A stretch of 64,000 nt of DNA from Phyllobacterium brassicacearum (GCF_003010955.1 NZ_PGGO01000025.1:1-64000); one strand, 5' to 3'. Positions 51,414 through 62,775 are shown, numbered from the stretch's first letter. Notes: generated by a model not told the origin, from the letters alone. Numbers and translations are program-made.

Positions 51414-52619
51414 ATGAATGTGGCGCCGGAAATTAGTTTCGAAGTAGACTTCGACGAAGAGATCCTCGAGCAGGGGGAGCTCATCTCGGACAAGCTGAAC
51501 ATGCTCCGTATTGAGCAGTTTCCGCCGAACGCTGAAAAAGGCCTTCGCCAATTTGCATCTGCCGAAGTGGCCGAATTTCTGAGTGTAACACAGAACCACA
51601 TTAAAAAACTTCACCTTGAAGGCAAGGGCCCGACTCCATCGACCACTCCATCAGGCCGCCGAACGTACACCGCCGCTCAAATGCTCGAACTCCGACACTT
51701 CCTCGACAAGCACGGTCGTTCGGACTTTAAGCGTTATGTGCCGCACCGTCGCCAAGGAGAAAGTCTGCAGGTGATCTCGGTTGTGAATTTCAAGGGCGGC
51801 AGTGGCAAGACGACAACGACCGCCCACCTTGCCCAGTACCTTGCCCTGACGGGTCATCGCGTATTGGCCATAGACCTCGACCCTCAAGCATCCCTAAGCG
51901 CACTCCATGGCATCCAACCCGAGCTTGATAAGAACCCTTCACTCTTCGAAGCCCTCCGTTATGACGGTGACCGAAAATCAATCAAGGAAGTGATCCGGCG
52001 CACAAACTTTCCTGGCCTGGACATCGTGCCAGCGAACCTAGAGCTCCAGGAATATGAGTACGAAACGCCCCTCGCTGCCTCTAACAAAAGCTCGCCCGAA
52101 GGTCGAATGTTCTTCACGCGGATCTCTACCGCTTTGAGAGAAGTTGATGATCGGTACGACGTGGTCGTGATCGACTGTCCACCACAGCTCGGATACCTGA
52201 CACTTACTGCTCTCACAGCGTCGACGTCTGTTCTGATAACCGTTCACCCCCAAATGCTCGACATCATGTCGATGAGCCAATTCCTTCTCATGCTCGGCAG
52301 CATTCTGAAATCGATCAAGGGCGCTGGAGCCATTGTGAAGTTGAAATGGTTTCGCTATCTCGTGACGCGCTATGAGCCGACGGATGGTCCTCAGGCACAA
52401 ATGGTTGGCTTTATGCAGGCCTTGTTCAACAAGCGCATGCTCCAGCACCAGATGGTAAAATCAACAGCGATTTCGGATGCGGGCATCACGAAGCAGACGC
52501 TTTATGAGGTTGAGAGGAACCAGTTCATACGCTCAACTTATGACCGCGCCATGGAAAGTCTGAATGCTGTTAACGGTGAGATCGTATCTCTCGTTCACAA
52601 AGCTTGGGGGCGCAAATGA
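51414..52619 (+). CDS. repA: RepA partition ATPase (ParA family)
   Basis: 401 residues from the ATG at 51414 (a TTG at 51381 would add 11 residues; the ATG follows GAGAAAGAAG). N-terminal helix-turn-helix-like region (ASAEVAEFLSVTQNHIKKLHLEG), deviant Walker A NFKGGSGKTTTTAHLAQ, and DLDPQASLSALHG. VVIDCPPQLGYLTLTAL is the Walker B/partition block. It segregates the plasmid with RepB and represses the operon. Confidence 0.95.
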   Translation: MNVAPEISFEVDFDEEILEQGELISDKLNMLRIEQFPPNAEKGLRQFASAEVAEFLSVTQNHIKKLHLEGKGPTPSTTPSGRRTYTAAQMLELRHFLDKHGRSDFKRYVPHRRQGESLQVISVVNFKGGSGKTTTTAHLAQYLALTGHRVLAIDLDPQASLSALHGIQPELDKNPSLFEALRYDGDRKSIKEVIRRTNFPGLDIVPANLELQEYEYETPLAASNKSSPEGRMFFTRISTALREVDDRYDVVVIDCPPQLGYLTLTALTASTSVLITVHPQMLDIMSMSQFLLMLGSILKSIKGAGAIVKLKWFRYLVTRYEPTDGPQAQMVGFMQALFNKRMLQHQMVKSTAISDAGITKQTLYEVERNQFIRSTYDRAMESLNAVNGEIVSLVHKAWGRK

Positions 52620-52627
52620 TGTTGTTT

Positions 52628-52642
52628 TTGACAGCCGTGCAG
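52628..52642. repeat. 15-base repeat in the repA-repB gap
   Basis: TTGACAGCCGTGCAG, identical to 49997-50011. It keeps part of the parS pattern (GACAGCCG core) but lacks the outer bases, so any RepB binding is uncertain. Confidence 0.35.
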
Positions 52643-52697
52643 ATTGGAAGATTGGCGAGTAAAAACAGGACCCTGTGGTTAGTGTCAGGAGGCTTGT

Positions 52698-53696
52698 ATG
52701 GCTAGAAAGCACCTGTTGGACAGCGTCACAGCGTCTCTCTCCGCAAGCGATGCGGCACCGTCTCCATCCGCAGCCCGGTCCGAGTATGCCAAACGGGGAG
52801 CGTCGCGTTCGATGATGCTATCTCTGGACGAGATGGCGGAAAACTCGATGCGCATTTTGGAAGGTGAGACGGTTGTTTCGCTTGATCCTACCTTGCTCGA
52901 AGGTTCATTTGTCGCTGACCGAGTAGGTGATGATGACGATGACTACCGCTTGTTGCTCGAAGCGATTAGGCAGGCAGGCCAGTCTTCGCCCATCCTGGTT
53001 CGACCTCATCCGGACGATGCGGGGCGTTATATGATTGTCTATGGCCATCGACGGGCTAGGGTCGCCAGGGAACTCGGTATCAAAGTCCGCGCAATCATCA
53101 AGCCATTGGAGGACATTGCCCACATCATCGCGCAAGGCCAGGAGAACACTGCCAGGGCGAACTTGACCTTCATTGAGAAGTCCCTATTCGCCAAGAAGCT
53201 CTCGAATAGCGGAATGACGAAGGACACGATCAAGGCGGCCCTCACCGTGGATGACACCTTGCTGTCACGAATGCTGGCTGTCGTCGAAAATGTTCCTGAT
53301 ACAGTGTTGGAGGCCGTGGGCTCTGCGAAGGGTGTCGGCCGGGATCGATGGGAAGAGCTCAAAAAGCTGGTAGTCATTCCCCTAAAAGCGGAGGCGGCTA
53401 TTGAGTTTGTCAGTAGTGAAGAGTTTAGGAATTCCACCCCTGAGAATCGATTTGACGTGCTGCTGAGTCACCTGAAGAAGGGAAAGAAGCCGAAACAGCA
53501 GGCTGGCAAAGTTGCCGAGAGAGCATGGGCGCTAGCTGATAACACTGTGAGCGTGTCTACGAAGGGTTCGGGTAAGGCATTCACAATGGCGCTGAAATCC
53601 AAGGACGCATCGCGCTTCGGAACCTATGTATCCGAACAGCTGGAGCGGCTTTACCGTGAGTTCCGACAAAGGGAAAATGAACAAACAGGAGATTAG
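52698..53696 (+). CDS. repB: RepB centromere-binding protein (ParB family)
   Basis: 332 residues. ParB N-terminal box around YGHRRARVARELGIKVRAIIK and GQENTARANLTFIEKSLFAKKL, then helix-turn-helix (TKDTIKAALTVDDTLLSRMLAVV). AGGAGG precedes the ATG. Binds parS and RepA. Confidence 0.95.
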   Translation: MARKHLLDSVTASLSASDAAPSPSAARSEYAKRGASRSMMLSLDEMAENSMRILEGETVVSLDPTLLEGSFVADRVGDDDDDYRLLLEAIRQAGQSSPILVRPHPDDAGRYMIVYGHRRARVARELGIKVRAIIKPLEDIAHIIAQGQENTARANLTFIEKSLFAKKLSNSGMTKDTIKAALTVDDTLLSRMLAVVENVPDTVLEAVGSAKGVGRDRWEELKKLVVIPLKAEAAIEFVSSEEFRNSTPENRFDVLLSHLKKGKKPKQQAGKVAERAWALADNTVSVSTKGSGKAFTMALKSKDASRFGTYVSEQLERLYREFRQRENEQTGD

Positions 53697-53703
53697 ACCG
53701 CAA

Positions 53704-53756
53704 AAGAAAAAGGCCCCCAAACGTTGCCGTCGTGGAAGCCTTCCTCATATCTAAGC
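53704..53756 (-). ncRNA. ctRNA, antisense regulator of repC
   Basis: In the 151-base repB-repC gap, the minus strand has a -35 TTGACT (complement at 53786-53791), a 17-base spacer, -10 GATTCT (complement at 53763-53768) and, about 55 bases after the predicted start, a rho-independent terminator. Size and place match the counter-transcribed RNA of repABC plasmids (such as p42d), which blocks repC expression and causes incompatibility. Confidence 0.8.
53706..53742 (-). terminator. Terminator of the ctRNA
   Basis: On the minus strand AAGGCTTCCA pairs with TGGGGGCCTT (with G-U pairs) and is followed by TTTTTC. Coordinates on the + strand 53710-53742 hold the stem. Confidence 0.75.
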
Positions 53757-53847
53757 AATCTGAGAATCGCATTTCCACGAATCACAGTCAAGAGTCTTTG
53801 GCACCGTTACGGGTGATTGGATTTCTTTTGCCTTTTTGAAGAGGTGA

Positions 53848-55071
53848 ATGGAGATGCTTGGAAATCTGATAACGACGCCTTTTGGGCGGCGAGCGATGTC
53901 GCTTGGCCAGCTGAAAACACAGGCACAAGCGCAGGAAATCGAAGAAGGCAAGGCGGCTGACAAGTGGCAGGTCTATCGCTGGCTATGCGAGGGCAAGGAA
54001 ATCATTGGTGTGGGCGACCGATCCCTAGCCGTGCTCAACGCCTTGCTGTCATTTCTACCCGAGAATGAGCTGTCGGTGGAAAACGGGCTGGTGGTGTTTC
54101 CCTCCAATGTCCAGCTCTCGATGCGTGCTCACGGCATGGCCAATGCCACCTTGCGCCGGCATTTGGCAGTACTGTTGGAATGCGGTCTGATTACCCGCAA
54201 GGACAGTCCGAACGGCAAGCGGTATTCGCGCAAGGGCAGGGGAGGGGAGATCACCGACGCGTTCGGCTTCTCCCTGGCGCCGTTGCTGGCACGTGCAGAA
54301 GAGCTGCAGCAGGCCGCTGAGAGCGTGCGTGCTGCCTCGAGGGCACTCAAGCTCGTCCGCGAGCGTATCACGCTGCACCGGCGCGATATTGCCAAACTCA
54401 TCGAGGTCGCTGTCGCGGAGGATGTTCCCGGCGACTGGGGGACGATCTGGAAGCGGTTTCGGGCAATCGTCGAGGCAATCCCGCGCCAGGCGGTACTTGC
54501 CGCCCTGGAGCCAATCCTGAGCGATTTGGCGGCGTTGCATGACGAAGTGGCTATCCTGTTGGAAAACCATGTAAATGCTGAGAATCCGAGCGTCAATGAG
54601 TCTCAGAATGAACCGCAGCAACAGAATTCAAACACCGACTCTACATCTGATCTTGAACCTGGCTTAAGAAGCAGCCAAGGACCAAAACCCGAGCTGGTAA
54701 AAGCCAAAGCGGAAGATGCGACAAAAGCCTATCCCCTTGGATTAGTGATGAAGGCCTGTCCGGAAATTGCGGACTATGCCGCCAGCGGGATCAACAACTG
54801 GCGGGATCTGATGGCTACGGCAGCACAGGTGAGGGGATATCTCGGCATTTCACCCTCGGCCTATGAGGATGCGCTTGATGTCTTCGGCCAGGAGAACACC
54901 GCAATCGTCATTGCCTGCATCCTGCAGCGGGCGCAAAACATCAATTCCGCCGGCGGTTATTTGCGAGCTTTGACGGAAAAGACGAGGGCAGGGGAGTTTT
55001 CCGTCGGGCCAATGCTAATGGCGGCTCTAAAGGCAAATGGCGTGCAGCCGCAGCTGGTGACCGCGACATGA
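53848..55071 (+). CDS. repC: RepC replication initiator
   Basis: 407 residues. Canonical N-terminus (TTPFGRRAMSLGQLKTQAQAQ), helix-turn-helix region with MANATLRRHLAVLLECGLITRKDSPNGKRYSRKG, and ending LRALTEKTRAGEFSVGPMLMAALKANG. GAAGAGG before ATG. RepC is the only protein essential for replication of these plasmids and acts in cis at an origin inside its own gene. Confidence 0.95.
   Translation: MEMLGNLITTPFGRRAMSLGQLKTQAQAQEIEEGKAADKWQVYRWLCEGKEIIGVGDRSLAVLNALLSFLPENELSVENGLVVFPSNVQLSMRAHGMANATLRRHLAVLLECGLITRKDSPNGKRYSRKGRGGEITDAFGFSLAPLLARAEELQQAAESVRAASRALKLVRERITLHRRDIAKLIEVAVAEDVPGDWGTIWKRFRAIVEAIPRQAVLAALEPILSDLAALHDEVAILLENHVNAENPSVNESQNEPQQQNSNTDSTSDLEPGLRSSQGPKPELVKAKAEDATKAYPLGLVMKACPEIADYAASGINNWRDLMATAAQVRGYLGISPSAYEDALDVFGQENTAIVIACILQRAQNINSAGGYLRALTEKTRAGEFSVGPMLMAALKANGVQPQLVTAT
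54580..54720. other. Predicted origin of replication inside repC
   Basis: In characterised repABC plasmids the origin lies in a relatively AT-rich middle part of repC. Here the corresponding segment encodes the Asn/Ser/Gln-rich linker (NESQNEPQQQNSNTDSTSD) and is the most AT-rich part of the gene by eye. Placement is by analogy. Confidence 0.4.
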
Positions 55072-55333
55072 TGGTGGTTCCAGTGGGGGCTGTCATCCGC
55101 CAGTCCCTTGCTGTTGCAGCGGAGCGGAGGGAGCCAGGCTGGGTGGCGGGTCTTCGGTCGAACAAAAAGCGAGTGCCGCCAACAGCGCAAAACACATGAT
55201 GAGCGCGAGGACGACGAGGTGTTGTTGTCTCATCGAACACCTCCGCATTTTGAAAACAGTTCGATGCGCATCGTTCCGCCTTTGCTTGGCTACGGAGCAT
55301 CGGCTGAAAATGAATCGGAGAGCGTATTATATA

Positions 55334-55660
55334 TCAAACCGCCTGGTTTTGGTTTGAGTGCTTTTTGAGCGGTATCCGGCTTTGTCCACCACCATCGCTC
55401 CCCGGTGTTTCGAGATAGCCTTCGTACGTTTTGCGCACCTGGTCTGCGGCCCTTTGCTTCGACGCCTGGTGACCGCTCATTATGCCTTGGCGGAACTGCG
55501 AATGGCCAAGCAGAAAAACCCAGCGCCAGCGGCCGTTAAGCGGACCTCCATCGATGCGATAGATCCGACCGATATCAATGCCGTTCGGCGCGATCGCCGT
55601 GAACTCATGCGACGGCCCTTGCGCGCCAATGCCGGTTTTTTGCCAAACGATATTATCCAT
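55334..55660 (-). CDS. Small conserved-looking plasmid protein
   Basis: 108 residues from MDNIVWQKTGIGAQGPSHEF at 55660. The block IGRIYRIDGGPLNGRWRWVFLL looks well conserved in small rhizobial plasmid proteins. No export signal; function unknown. Longer upstream starts run antisense to the methyltransferase and are rejected. Nothing else of note in 55072-55333. Confidence 0.55.
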   Translation of the reverse strand: MDNIVWQKTGIGAQGPSHEFTAIAPNGIDIGRIYRIDGGPLNGRWRWVFLLGHSQFRQGIMSGHQASKQRAADQVRKTYEGYLETPGSDGGGQSRIPLKKHSNQNQAV

Positions 55661-55736
55661 TGCTGTCAAACTCCGTTGGCGCCAAATTGTTTCACACGTA
55701 GCAACTGGCACCCTGGAAATCTCTACGGGGAAGGCA

Positions 55737-56548
55737 TGCAGTCGGAGCAAATCCGCCTTACCGGCGCAAGGGAAACCCTGCTGATCACGCTCCAGGCGAA
55801 GGCGGAGGAAAGCGCCATGCCGGATTCCCTGCTTCGCGACTGCTTTGCCGCAGATGCACTGCGCCGTATCGATCAGGACAGTCGCCACTTGAAGGTTGGT
55901 CACGACATGATCGTCGGCATCGCGGTACGCGCCTATATACTCGATCGCTGGACGGAGGCGTTTCTTCGGCGCTGCCCGGAGGCAACGGTTCTCCATCTCG
56001 GCTGTGGTCTCGACAGTCGCATCTTACGCATCGATCCCGGGCCGAACGTTCACTGGTTCGAAGTTGATTTCCCCGATGTCATCGCCTTGCGTCGGCAGAT
56101 CTACCCCGACCGCGCGGGCTGCGCAATGATTGCCTGCTCGATTGTCGAGAGCAGTTGGATTGCAGAACTTCCTGCCGACAGGCCAGCCATGATCGTTGCC
56201 GAGGGCGTTCTGCCATATCTGGAAGAAGATGAGGTTCCGCAGCTTCTGCGGCGGATCGCTGGCCACTTTCCCTCAGGTGAAATCGCCTTTGATGCCTATG
56301 GCAGTTTCACGATCCAGCTGCTGCGCTTCCATCCGGTGCTCCTCGCAACCGGCGCCAGCCTCCACTGGGCGCTCGACGACCCGGCAGAGATGGTGCGACA
56401 GGTGCCGGGGCTAGAGCTTATCGAGGATCGTTCCGATTGGGACATCGGACAGGTGGCTCGAATGTCACCGCCCGCCCAGATTGCGCAACTCTTTAGCACC
56501 GTCCTGACACCCTATCGCATGGGGCGCCTGCTTCGCTATCGTTTCTGA
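55737..56548 (+). CDS. Class I SAM methyltransferase, leucine carboxyl methyltransferase (PPM1-like) family
   Basis: 270 residues from MQSEQIRLTGARETLLITLQAKAEES. LLRDCFAADALRRID and AFLRRCPEATVLHLGCGLDSRILRI carry the SAM motif; WFEVDFPDVIALRRQIY and AMIVAEGVLPYLEEDEV follow the family pattern, seen also in polyketide O-methyltransferases. ATG at 55737 has GGGGAAGG upstream. Substrate unknown. Confidence 0.82.
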
Positions 56549-56758
56549 GACATTCATGCCGACAAACTTTGGCGCGTCGTGGTCGACTGTCTCCAAAGTT
56601 CAAATCAGTCGATTCCCAGCGCTACTTCGAGGCCGCTAGTGGTATCGGCCTAACATAAGAGTTCGCCTTTGGCGAAAGCGCATACGAGTCTGGCGCATGC
56701 GCACCGGAATATCCTTCATTGCGCGAATTACGCAGACCGTTCGTCAGACGGTCGGCTA

Positions 56759-57697
56759 TTAAGGCTTGACACTGGCGGCTTTCATGAGTCGCGCCGCGCC
56801 TTCACTCTCGCTCTCCACGAAGCGCACGAACTCAGGCTGCGTCATACTCATTGGCTCACCCCCGTGGTTAGCGATCCACTCGCGCAGATCTGGCCCGGCG
56901 AGCACGCGCCCGATGTCATCCGCAAGCTTGTCAACGACGCCGGTCGGAGAACCAGCCCGCGCCCACATTCCATACCAGATCGGGAAGTCGAATCCGGTGA
57001 CGCTCGCCTCCGCGATTGTCGGTACCTCCGGGAGCAAGGTTGAGCGCCGCGCGGTACTCACGCCCAGCGCAACGAGTGTGCCGTCGCGAATGTGCGGTAG
57101 GGCAAGAGAGATTGGCACCAAATAGTAGGTGAAGCGCGCCGCTATCGCGTTGGCGATCGTATCGGCGTTCGAATCATTCGGCGAGGGAGGTACATGCAGC
57201 GCCTTGATTCCCGCCGCTTGATTGAATTTCTCGACTCCAACATGTGTGCCGGTGCCGATACCGGTGGATCCAAACTTGAGCTCACCTGGCTTCGCCTTCG
57301 CCGCCGCAATGAGCTCGCCGACGGTGGTGACACCAGTCGCCTTGCCTGCGACGAGCACGTAGGCTTGCCTCGTGAGCGGAATGATCGGAATGAAATCCTT
57401 CAACGGGTCATACGGGAGGTCCTTCTGGAGCGCCGCACTATATGCCTGAGCGTTGGTGTTTATCAGCAGCGTATGGCCGTCGGCCGGTGACTTCGCGACC
57501 TGTGCAGGGCCCGCAGTGGCTCCCGCACCTGGGATGTTCTCCACTGTCACCGAATGGCCCCACATCTCAGAAAGCTTCGGGGCCAGGGCGCGGGCCAACA
57601 GGTCAGGCCCGCCGCCCGCCCCGAACGGGTCAATTATGCGTACCGGCTTGGCCGGATAGTCTCGTGTGGACGCGGCCAGATTTGTTGCGCTTTTCAT
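56759..57697 (-). CDS. TctC/Bug-family tripartite tricarboxylate binding protein, no obvious signal peptide
   Basis: 312 residues. Typical TctC pattern: YPAKPVRIIDPFGAGGGPDLLARALAPKLSE, VENIPGAGATAGPAQVAKSPADGHTLLI, LKFGSTGIGTGTHVGVEKF. The start at 57697 follows GAGG. The N-terminus (MKSATNLAASTRDYP) lacks the hydrophobic export stretch these proteins need, and no TctA/TctB membrane genes are near, so it may have lost its leader or act as an orphan. The 56549-56758 gap shows nothing. Confidence 0.8.
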   Translation of the reverse strand: MKSATNLAASTRDYPAKPVRIIDPFGAGGGPDLLARALAPKLSEMWGHSVTVENIPGAGATAGPAQVAKSPADGHTLLINTNAQAYSAALQKDLPYDPLKDFIPIIPLTRQAYVLVAGKATGVTTVGELIAAAKAKPGELKFGSTGIGTGTHVGVEKFNQAAGIKALHVPPSPNDSNADTIANAIAARFTYYLVPISLALPHIRDGTLVALGVSTARRSTLLPEVPTIAEASVTGFDFPIWYGMWARAGSPTGVVDKLADDIGRVLAGPDLREWIANHGGEPMSMTQPEFVRFVESESEGAARLMKAASVKP

Positions 57698-57811
57698 CGT
57701 GTCCTCATGTGCCGTCAAACGTGGGCACCAAGTGTTAGAATCTATCCACTAGATATGATCCGGAATAAGTCAAATCTGCTCTAAGGTCAGGAGCTGTTAA
57801 TCCGGTCGACC

Positions 57812-58429
57812 CTAAGGCGTCTGGCCGCCGAATTCGCGTATGAGCCGGTAAGTCAACAGGCGCTCGAAACGGCTTTCGAAGTTGATCCCCTCGACCTTGT
57901 CGAACTGGATTTGCGCAAGGTTGTGTTGCCTCATCAGTTTTGGCGTCAAGGTGACGATATCGTTTTTCAGCGTGGCGCAATCGCCGCGCCACGGCAGCGC
58001 CTTGATCTGGCGCTCCATGTTGCCCGCAGCCGAGCGCGCGATGCCGATATGGCCTTCCTCGTGTCGCTTGATGTCGGCGGAGAATGTATCCCAGATCAGG
58101 GCAAGATCGGGCTGGGCAGTCCGCCGCTGGTTCCAGCGCGGCAGAAAGACTTTTGCGTGCACGACGATGTCGGCGTCAACCACCCGGCAGTTCTTCCCGT
58201 CAGAACCATACTTGGTCTTGTTGGTGAAACGCATCTGCACTGCGCCTGGATGGCGTTGCCCGGTTGTTTCCAGCTTCGGTCCTCTACGGCCCAGCTCGCG
58301 ATCGAGATCTTCGGCGGTGCGGCCGTTCACGGCAAAATATTCATATTTGCGCAGGACTACTGCGGCATCGGCGGTTGGTATGGCCACGAAAAGCGCCATG
58401 CCGAGTGATGCAACTTTGGCAACTGCCAT
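57812..58429 (-). CDS. DUF922 secreted Zn-dependent protease-like protein
   Basis: 205 residues, signal peptide (VASLGMALFVAIPTADA). Zinc motif HEEGH in SADIKRHEEGHIGIARSAAG, the DUF922 signature. Probably a periplasmic metallopeptidase; target unknown. Confidence 0.85.
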   Translation of the reverse strand: MAVAKVASLGMALFVAIPTADAAVVLRKYEYFAVNGRTAEDLDRELGRRGPKLETTGQRHPGAVQMRFTNKTKYGSDGKNCRVVDADIVVHAKVFLPRWNQRRTAQPDLALIWDTFSADIKRHEEGHIGIARSAAGNMERQIKALPWRGDCATLKNDIVTLTPKLMRQHNLAQIQFDKVEGINFESRFERLLTYRLIREFGGQTP

Positions 58430-58505
58430 TTGGAATTTGCCTCGATTTCAACCAAAGCCTTTCTATTCCTTACTCTACCATCAAAACACTGCAGATGAAA
58501 AATCA

Positions 58506-58627
58506 GCTATTGTGATACTAACCCGACGGGGCGAGAGCCGAGAATTCACTTGCGGTCCGATCTCATGCAGCGGCCCTGTATTTATCGGATCGCGAGGGCT
58601 GCAACGGCTATTGTGATACCAACCCGA
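58506..58627. repeat. 21-bp direct repeat spaced by 101 bases
   Basis: GCTATTGTGATACTAACCCGA (58506-58526, given here split: GCTATTGTGATA then CTAACCCGA) recurs at 58607-58627 with one change (CCAACCCGA). The second copy contains the stop codon of the recombinase gene. May be a recombination or element end. Confidence 0.45.
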
Positions 58628-59507
58628 GCTTCTTGGCTCGATCGAGCAGGTTCTTGACCGACGAGGCTGCCCAAGTGGAAGAGCCGCGGGGCGTGCGTTC
58701 ATGCATCGCTTCGAGCTGGCTGGCAATGTCACGCAAGGCCAGCTCTGGATTAGCGTTGGCGATGCCAGTGATCAGCGACATCAATCGGTCTTCCGGCGTG
58801 CGGCGAGGCGAGGGGCGTATTAGCCCAGGATCGGCCAAGCCTTCGCGCACCAGCCGTCTGACCGAGCGGCGCAGGCGATCGACGCTCCAATTCTGTCCCG
58901 TCTGATGGTTGAGACTGCGTGCCACGTCTTCCCACGGATGGTCTGGCCGCATGCGCTGCACAACCGGGAGCCAGGACGGCATGGTTGTGGTCAGGTCAGC
59001 CAGATGGCTGCGATTACGCACTCGCGATGCCTTGGCGATGGCTTCTGGGTTCCGCATCCGAAATCCGGGATTGCCCGGCAGATTACCTCTGGCCTGGGCT
59101 GCCCGGATCCCCGCCTTGGTCCGTTCCGAAATCAGTGCCCGCTCCAGCTGCGCCACAGCCCCGAGAACTTGCAGCGAAAACATGCCCTGCGGCGTCGACG
59201 TGTCAATCGGATCCTGCAGCGAGCGGAAGTGTGCGCCCTTCTCTTCCAACTGCTCGATGACGGCGAGCAGATGGCTGACAGAGCGTGCCAGACGATCAAG
59301 TCGCACCACCACCAGGATGTCGCCGCAATCGATCTCGCGCAAGAGCCTTGCCAACACCGGCCGCGCACGAGATGCACCGGAGCCATGTTCCTCAGAGATC
59401 TCGTGACAGCCCGCGGCTTTCAGCTCAATGAGCTGGGCATCATGGACCTGATCTTCAGTGGAGACGCGGGCATACCCGATTAGGCGGGGCTTTTGGAGAG
59501 CTTTCAT
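58608..59507 (-). CDS. Serine recombinase (resolvase/invertase family)
   Basis: 299 residues. Catalytic domain: Ser in IGYARVSTEDQVHDAQ, Arg pair in VVVRLDRLARSVSHLL, LISERTKAGIRAAQARGN end of the core; a longer C-terminal DNA-binding part follows (HPWEDVARSLNHQTGQNWSVDRLRRSVRRLV) than in Tn3 resolvases. Looks intact. Acts on DNA by a phosphoserine link. Confidence 0.88.
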   Translation of the reverse strand: MKALQKPRLIGYARVSTEDQVHDAQLIELKAAGCHEISEEHGSGASRARPVLARLLREIDCGDILVVVRLDRLARSVSHLLAVIEQLEEKGAHFRSLQDPIDTSTPQGMFSLQVLGAVAQLERALISERTKAGIRAAQARGNLPGNPGFRMRNPEAIAKASRVRNRSHLADLTTTMPSWLPVVQRMRPDHPWEDVARSLNHQTGQNWSVDRLRRSVRRLVREGLADPGLIRPSPRRTPEDRLMSLITGIANANPELALRDIASQLEAMHERTPRGSSTWAASSVKNLLDRAKKLGLVSQ

Positions 59508-60228
59508 TCGAGGATTCTAGCAACGAAAAAGGTGTTTGTACAATATCGGAAGTCATGGATAAACGGTCGTTTGAAAATGCCGATAATAGGTAAAGCGCCG
59601 TCCGCATAGGCGACAAAACGCACGAACTACAGGGAAAACGGGCGTCTGGATGACAAGAGAAGCGCACGCTACGTCGGTGTCCGTTCCGGCCGACATTACT
59701 TTGCAGTGAGTTGTTAATACATAGTCCGACAAACCGAAGCTAAATACTCTTTAGGTGCGGTATAACCAAAACTATTAACGTAAACAGGGTGTTAAGGTCG
59801 TCAGCGTTCGTGGCGGCGATGATTTCAGGAGGGATGCGCTTCCTGCATCATTCCCATCCGAACCGAAACCATCCCGCGGCTGCCAGTACATCCGTGGTCA
59901 GCGCTGGGTTTCGTTCCAGGATTCCAACGGAGCGGCATACGCGCCGGATTGGCGCAATGGAGCCGCTATCGAGAATTCGTTGGTGAATGGCGGGTCTCTG
60001 ACACCGCGAAGCCAAATCGGCCCAAATCAACGAGCCACTCACATGCACTTCGATTTGGTTTCAAACAAGGCGCGGCATGACGTTTATTTCCGATGGTGAG
60101 TAAAAAACTAGCATATCGCCGATGCATAACATCGATAAAATCGAGGAGATTATGTATTAGAAGCAGTTACATCTCGAAAATCTCGTGCTTTATATCAGTC
60201 GATATTTTGCAATACGCGAGAATTAGTT
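59508..60228. other. Long gap before groES; only a startless frame is present
   Basis: No complete gene was found. The right part holds the frame at 59779-60099; the left part (59520-59775) shows nothing recognisable. Confidence 0.4.
59779..60099 (+). pseudogene. Open frame with protein-like composition but no start codon
   Basis: 107 codons open after a TAA at 59776 to a TGA at 60097, with no usable ATG, GTG or TTG before its last third. It includes CQYIRGQRWVSFQDSNGAAY and HMHFDLVSNKARHDVYFRW, whose Trp/Tyr/Arg balance looks coded. Could be the tail of a broken gene; family not recognised. Confidence 0.3.
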
Positions 60229-60255
60229 TTGGCACTCCTATCATTCGAGTGCCAA
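60229..60255. promoter_or_regulatory. CIRCE element (HrcA operator)
   Basis: TTGGCACTC (60229-60237), 9-base spacer, GAGTGCCAA (60247-60255): a perfect inverted repeat matching the CIRCE consensus TTAGCACTC-N9-GAGTGCTAA with the paired change at position 3. It sits 55 bases before groES and predicts heat-shock control by HrcA. Confidence 0.93.
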
Positions 60256-60310
60256 CAGCACTATATATGGGTTGCAGCTGCCCCTATGCGTCGGCTGCGG
60301 AAAGAACCCA

Positions 60311-62310
<2,000 letters not shown>

Positions 62311-62382
62311 GCAGTGCCTGAACCGTTCGGTCAGCGCGGCCGGACAAAGCAATCCGCACTCCAACCTGGAAGGAAAATTTTT

Positions 62383-62775
62383 ATGGCCATGCAGAGCACG
62401 ACGAAACAATCTCTCTCCCGTCGTTGGGAAGACTACCAGCCTTCGAAGACCATGCTGGTCTGGGCATGCATCGCGGCGGTGATCGCCACGATCGTTGTCG
62501 GCTTCAGCTGGGGCGGCTGGGTCACCGGCGGCACTTCGCGAACCATGGCGGCAGCGGCCGGTGACACCGCGCGCGGAGAATTGGCGTCCGCCATATGCGT
62601 CGAAAGGTTCAACGCGGCACCGGATGCGGCGACGAAACTTGTCGAGTTCAAGGCGATACCCGACAGCTTCAAGAAGCGTCAGTTCGTGGAGGCTGGGGGC
62701 TGGGCGACGATGCCCGGACAGACCAGCCCTGACAGGCGCGGCGCCGAAACCTGCGCGGTGGCTCTCGCTACCTGA
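62383..62775 (+). CDS. Small membrane-anchored protein after groEL
   Basis: 130 residues from the ATG at 62383 (GGAAGGAAAA upstream). One span (MLVWACIAAVIATIVVGFSWGGWV) then a periplasmic helical domain (ASAICVERFNAAPDAATKLVEFKA; FVEAGGWATMPGQ). Proteins of this shape are seen behind some rhizobial groESL copies; function unknown. Confidence 0.72.
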   Translation: MAMQSTTKQSLSRRWEDYQPSKTMLVWACIAAVIATIVVGFSWGGWVTGGTSRTMAAAAGDTARGELASAICVERFNAAPDAATKLVEFKAIPDSFKKRQFVEAGGWATMPGQTSPDRRGAETCAVALAT

